From positions 66,958,080 through 67,022,079 of the forward strand of contig NC_082694.2 in NCBI RefSeq assembly GCF_949987515.2: DNA of 64,000 nt. Reading direction: 5' to 3'. Position numbers and translations under genes: made by a program. Below, piece after piece: positions 60,595 through 64,000 of this stretch (within the stretch, counting starts at the first letter, position 1; the number at the start of each line of letters is the position of its first letter). Below the pieces are notes generated by a model. That model was not told the DNA's origin, made no database searches, and was given only the letters and a program-made list of their open reading frames with translations. Source of the DNA: Delphinus delphis (taxonomy: Eukaryota > Chordata > Mammalia > Artiodactyla > Delphinidae).

Positions 60595-60750
60595 TTGCAA
60601 GGTCAGGAACTGGATTTTAGTATCAATCCTGCAACTCACCCACCATGCATCCTTTGGCAAGCCCCATCATGTCTCTGGGCCTCAGTTTCTTCCTCTAAGA
60701 TGGTCCTCAAGGTCCTTCATGACCTTGAGGTCAACAATTGGAAAGTTCTG
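60595..60750 (+). repeat. MIR SINE fossil containing a hairpin
   Basis: CATCATGTCTCTGGGCCTCAGTTTCTTCCTCTAAGATGG is the MIR core. The hairpin at 60705-60730 follows it directly. Confidence 0.8.
60705..60733. promoter_or_regulatory. Perfect 10-bp inverted repeat with nuclear-receptor half-sites
   Basis: CCTCAAGGTC, a six-base loop, and GACCTTGAGG. The minus strand of 60720-60728 reads TCAAGGTCA, the extended half-site used by ERR/SF-1-type receptors. TGACCT at 60720-60725 and AGGTCA at 60728-60733 form an everted repeat with a two-base spacer. Binding is inference. Confidence 0.35.
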
Positions 60751-60769
60751 GGGAATCCCTTGAGAAAAG

Positions 60770-61210
60770 GAGACCCCATTTTGTGCCTTAGGATTGGTGG
60801 CAGCCGAGGGAGTTCCCTTGAACTGGATACAATTCTTAAAGACGGACAGTATTTCGAGAATGCTGGTTCCTGGAGCTTTATGTAATGAACTGTAGTTTCA
60901 AATATAAAGCTCTATTTTATGGCCTCTAAGGCCACCTATAAGAAAATTGCCACATGTGTATGAAGCTTCACATGGTTCTTTACTGAATATACAAATCAGG
61001 TTTGTCAGGAATACATTGGCATTTGTATATGCCGCCCATGAATCAATCCAGCCTCGGCTTAAATGTGCCAATAAGCCAGGCCTGAGGAGGGGAGAGCTGG
61101 TGATTCAGTAACTCTGATTTTCAGCCCGGCCCAGGCCTGGTGCCTACTGGAGAGGATGGCATTCGGAAAGGCCTCCACAGCCAGGAGAAATGCCCTCCGT
61201 ACTGTGTGTG
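60770..61210. other. Unannotated stretch
   Basis: No recognised repeat or gene. Confidence 0.5.
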
Positions 61211-61214
61211 AAGG

Positions 61215-61335
61215 ACTTCCTGACCAGCCACATGACCCTGGATAAGTCTTTTCCGTTGCCTGGGTCTTGGTGTTTTCACCTGTCCAATGGAAGAAACAAC
61301 CTCAAATGTCACTTCAAGTTCTAACAGCTGACTCT
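61215..61335 (+). repeat. MIR SINE fragment
   Basis: CATGACCCTGGATAAGTCTTTTCC, TTTTCACCTGTCCAATGGAAG. Confidence 0.65.
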
Positions 61336-61499
61336 GCGAATATCACCTTCAGACCGAACTACCGACTTTCCCACGGTACAGCAGAATACTAAGGAAATGG
61401 CCATGTGCCATCAGTTGACTGCCCCACATAAATACCGTTTCTCCTGGTAAACAGAAAGCTGTGTTCAAAAGGGCATGGCTATGTAAATTCTGAATCAGC

Positions 61500-61692
61500 T
61501 AATGTGCACTGGAAATTCTCCATTCCAAGCACATGGATCATCTCACTGAGTCCTCCTAGCAGTTCTGGGAAGTTAATCTTATCACTAAGATGACTGAGAC
61601 TCAGAGAGAGGGAGAGAGTGCCCTGCACTGCACAGCTGACAAGTGGCAGGATTGGAGTCAAATCTCAGGTCTTGTGCCCTATCCCTGAGAAA
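61500..61692 (-). repeat. MIR SINE fossil, antisense
   Basis: ATCATCTCACTGAGTCCTCC, AGATGACTGAGACTCAGAGAG, CACAGCTGACAAGTGGCAGGATTGG. Confidence 0.9.
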
Positions 61693-61699
61693 CAACCAT

Positions 61700-62495
61700 G
61701 ATGGTGTTAAGGTTGCTTAATGAATAAGACATATGGGCAGAGACACATAGGAAAAGACTGCAGAGCTGGGTAGGACCAGAGAGACCACCATTCAGCAAGT
61801 GAAGGGCATCAGGCCCCGTGTCAGGCTATCAGCATCCCAGTAGTTAAACACTGGGTCAAGATAACTAGAGACAGAAAAGTAACCCCAAGACAAAATCACA
61901 GTCATGTTGCCATATTTAAACTAGTAGCAAACCTGATAATTCTCTGTTTTCAGATGCAGATCCCAGGGCCGAGTATACAGTTGAATAAACTCTCTTGTGG
62001 GCCCCTTATGGCCAAAGAAAACTTGCCCATCCCACTGTCAGTTCCCTTACCTGTAACCCTCATCCCTACCGAGGAAACACAAAGGATATCCCAGAAGATG
62101 TCAGGAAACATAGACACGAACATTGAGCCCCAGACTTTAATGCACCTGTAGGCTTGGCTTCCTGAGTCATGCCTACGGGGATTAAGACTTGGATCTTATG
62201 GGTGTATATACTGACTCAGTCCTCACCTAGGGTATCCCAAGTCCACCTTTGTGAAGGTGGGATCAGGGCCTTTAAGGACAGCTCAGATGCTTCGGCTTCT
62301 GTCCTGCCTCCAGCGTGTCCCTGCCTGTCCCTGCATGGGCCCAGTTCCTGTCCTCCCTCACTGCAGGTCTGACTCCTGTTGGTGTCTGTGGCTCTAAATG
62401 AGGGGAGGTCTTTCTGCTACCTTTTCAGTTCATAATTCCGTTTGTGAGATACTGACATCAAGGCCTTGTGGTCCCATGGAGGAAGCAGGTCAGTG
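61700..62495. other. Unannotated stretch
   Basis: No recognised repeat or gene. Confidence 0.5.
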
Positions 62496-62499
62496 GAAG

Positions 62500-62695
62500 C
62501 CCAAACAGTCACTTCCTGTCTGAGTAACTTCAGGTGTGACTTCATTTCTCTAAGCCCCAGTGTCGTCCTCTGTCAAATGGGGATAAGAGTCCTGCCTACT
62601 TCATAGGGATTCAATAAGATAATGATGTAGGGTGCCTGGCATACTGTCTGACCATGGTAAGCCCTCAGTAAATGTTATCAATTAAGCAAGTACTT
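62500..62695 (+). repeat. MIR SINE fossil
   Basis: CTAAGCCCCAGTGTCGTCCTCTGTCAAATGGGGATAAG, GGTGCCTGGCATACTGTCTG, CCCTCAGTAAATGTTATC. Confidence 0.92.
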
Positions 62696-62699
62696 CCCA

Positions 62700-63625
62700 C
62701 AGGCCTTCATGGAGTTCCCCCTGTCTGGACTCTTCTGTAAACATATGCCCCGTGCTACCAGAGTCGAGAGCATAAGTCCAACCCCAAGCTTGACTTCTGG
62801 AACACGTGTAATAAGAGACAAAATGAAGGGTGAAGTATCATGGGATTGATAAACATGGCATTCTTCTCTTTTTTTATGACTCTGCTTTTCACTCTGTGTT
62901 ATTTGCTTCCAGTCCTCGAGCTGGGCTGAGGCTGGGCGACATCAACCAGTGGGCTCCTATGGACCTGCCCAGGCTGGCATCTGCCACCTGTGGTCATCTG
63001 GAAACCAGCCAGCCTTGGGAGGCATGTCTTAAAATCTAAAGGAGGCCCCTAATTTGAATTAGGAAACTACAGGGTTAGGATGAAGGAGGTACAAAGGACC
63101 TTGATCTAAGGGATTTTTTGGGAGCCTGAGGTCAATCTGGATACATAGGAGGGCTGTTGGATTTTCTAAGTCCACCCAAGGGAAGACCCAAGGGTCCAAA
63201 GTACACCACGTCTCCCTGTTACCCTTCTGTGGTGTTATGGACAGTGCCTGAAACGTCCATGCAATCTCCTTCTTGTAGCGCAGACTGGGAAGATCCCCAT
63301 CTCCAAGTGGCCAAGGCTTGCTTCCTAGGCACAGGTGTTGGGCATGATTGCTTTGGTAGTTTCACACATTCCCAGAGGCTAGATTTCCACCTTCAGATTC
63401 AGTGTCAAAGTGCTTGGTCACTGCCAACTCACTACAGCCAAGGGAACTGCATCACTCCGGGCAGGGCCACCACAGGGTTCTTCTGATGGGTTACTGTGCT
63501 GTTCTTCTGAATGGCTGTGTTTTATACTAGAACAATTCCTTGAAGCTAACTGTTAATTCAGTTTTTGAAATATGATTCATATCCTGGAAGATTTCAGAAT
63601 ATGGGTACAGACTGATAAAAATGCA
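62700..63625. other. Unannotated stretch
   Basis: No recognised repeat or gene. The 109-codon frame at 63157-63486 shows no similarity I can name. Confidence 0.5.
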
Positions 63626-63629
63626 TGAA

Positions 63630-63691
63630 TACACACACAGACACACACACACAGACACACACAGACACACACACACACACACACACACACA
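63630..63691. repeat. (CA)n compound microsatellite
   Basis: CA units interrupted by three CAGACA variants, then a pure run of about 13 CA units. Confidence 0.97.
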
Positions 63692-63914
63692 TTCACCCTC
63701 GCACAGTCATCTGTAAAACTTGCCTGAACCTTCCTTCTTAATTCTTTGACAATCTTGAGGCAAACTGAGACCCCATGGAGTGTGATGCACATTCCACCTC
63801 CTTCCCTGGGGAACCTGCTTTAGGGATGACAGCAGGCCCTCATTTAGAGGCAGGCAGGGTGAGGGGACCAACGGTCTGTAAGTTTGGTTGTGTTGGCCAA
63901 AGATGAGCTCTATA

Positions 63915-64000
63915 GAATCACTGACCTTCAGAGATGGAGGGCACCGTAGAGGGGGTATGCTTCATCTCTTTCATTTTCAAATGCAGAAAGCCAGACACAG
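63915..64000 (-). repeat. MIR3-like fragment running off the window end
   Basis: CTTCAGAGATGGAGGGCACC, TCATTTTCAAATGCAGAAAGCC resembles the start of an inverted MIR3. Confidence 0.5.

Overview
This window is vertebrate nuclear DNA and almost certainly comes from a cetacean, or at least a whale/hippo-lineage artiodactyl. The main evidence is eleven tRNA-derived SINEs of the CHR type (ends reading GGGCTTCCCTGGTGG and CCACCAGGGAAGCCC), many with clear target-site duplications. There is also a cetartiodactyl-style L1 3' end, while the pan-mammalian MIR, L2, MER5A and MLT1 fossils are all present. I saw no ruminant-type BovB or Bov-tA copies. The species assignment is inference from repeat content.

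One real coding exon is present, at 48362-48487 on the + strand. It has a good acceptor and donor, and its translation contains [19 protein letters not shown], which I recognise as exon 2 of ALK (anaplastic lymphoma kinase, a receptor tyrosine kinase). The window is therefore the inside of ALK: positions 1-48361 are the 3' part of intron 1 and 48488-64000 the 5' part of intron 2. Both introns are very long in mammals, which explains 64 kb with one 126-bp exon. No other protein-coding exon, functional RNA gene or CRISPR array could be supported.

Layout: 1-12 kb holds scattered MIR/L2 fossils, one CHR SINE, and microsatellites including an uninterrupted (GT)84 tract. At 12-21 kb there are MIRs, three hAT/MER5A copies within 650 bp, an old unclassified repeat, a CHR SINE inserted in a MIR, and an MLT1 LTR. 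At 21.4-23.5 kb lies a 5'-truncated antisense L1 with an ORF2 remnant. At 27-31.8 kb a nested stack of old L1 pieces, MIRs and four CHR SINEs occurs. At 41.3-44.4 kb there is an unusually long antisense L2 carrying two younger SINEs, followed by a SINE-in-SINE nest. Exon 2 follows at 48.4 kb in a repeat-poor stretch. Intron 2 (48.5-64 kb) holds MIRs, a second long L2, an MLT1 LTR and microsatellites.

No new biological system was found. The points most worth checking are the ALK exon and its two extra 5' codons, the nested transposon stratigraphy, a degenerate tRNA-like sequence near 24.6 kb, and a perfect hairpin carrying nuclear-receptor half-sites at 60.7 kb. Names of ancient repeat families come from memory of consensus sequences, and their edges are approximate.
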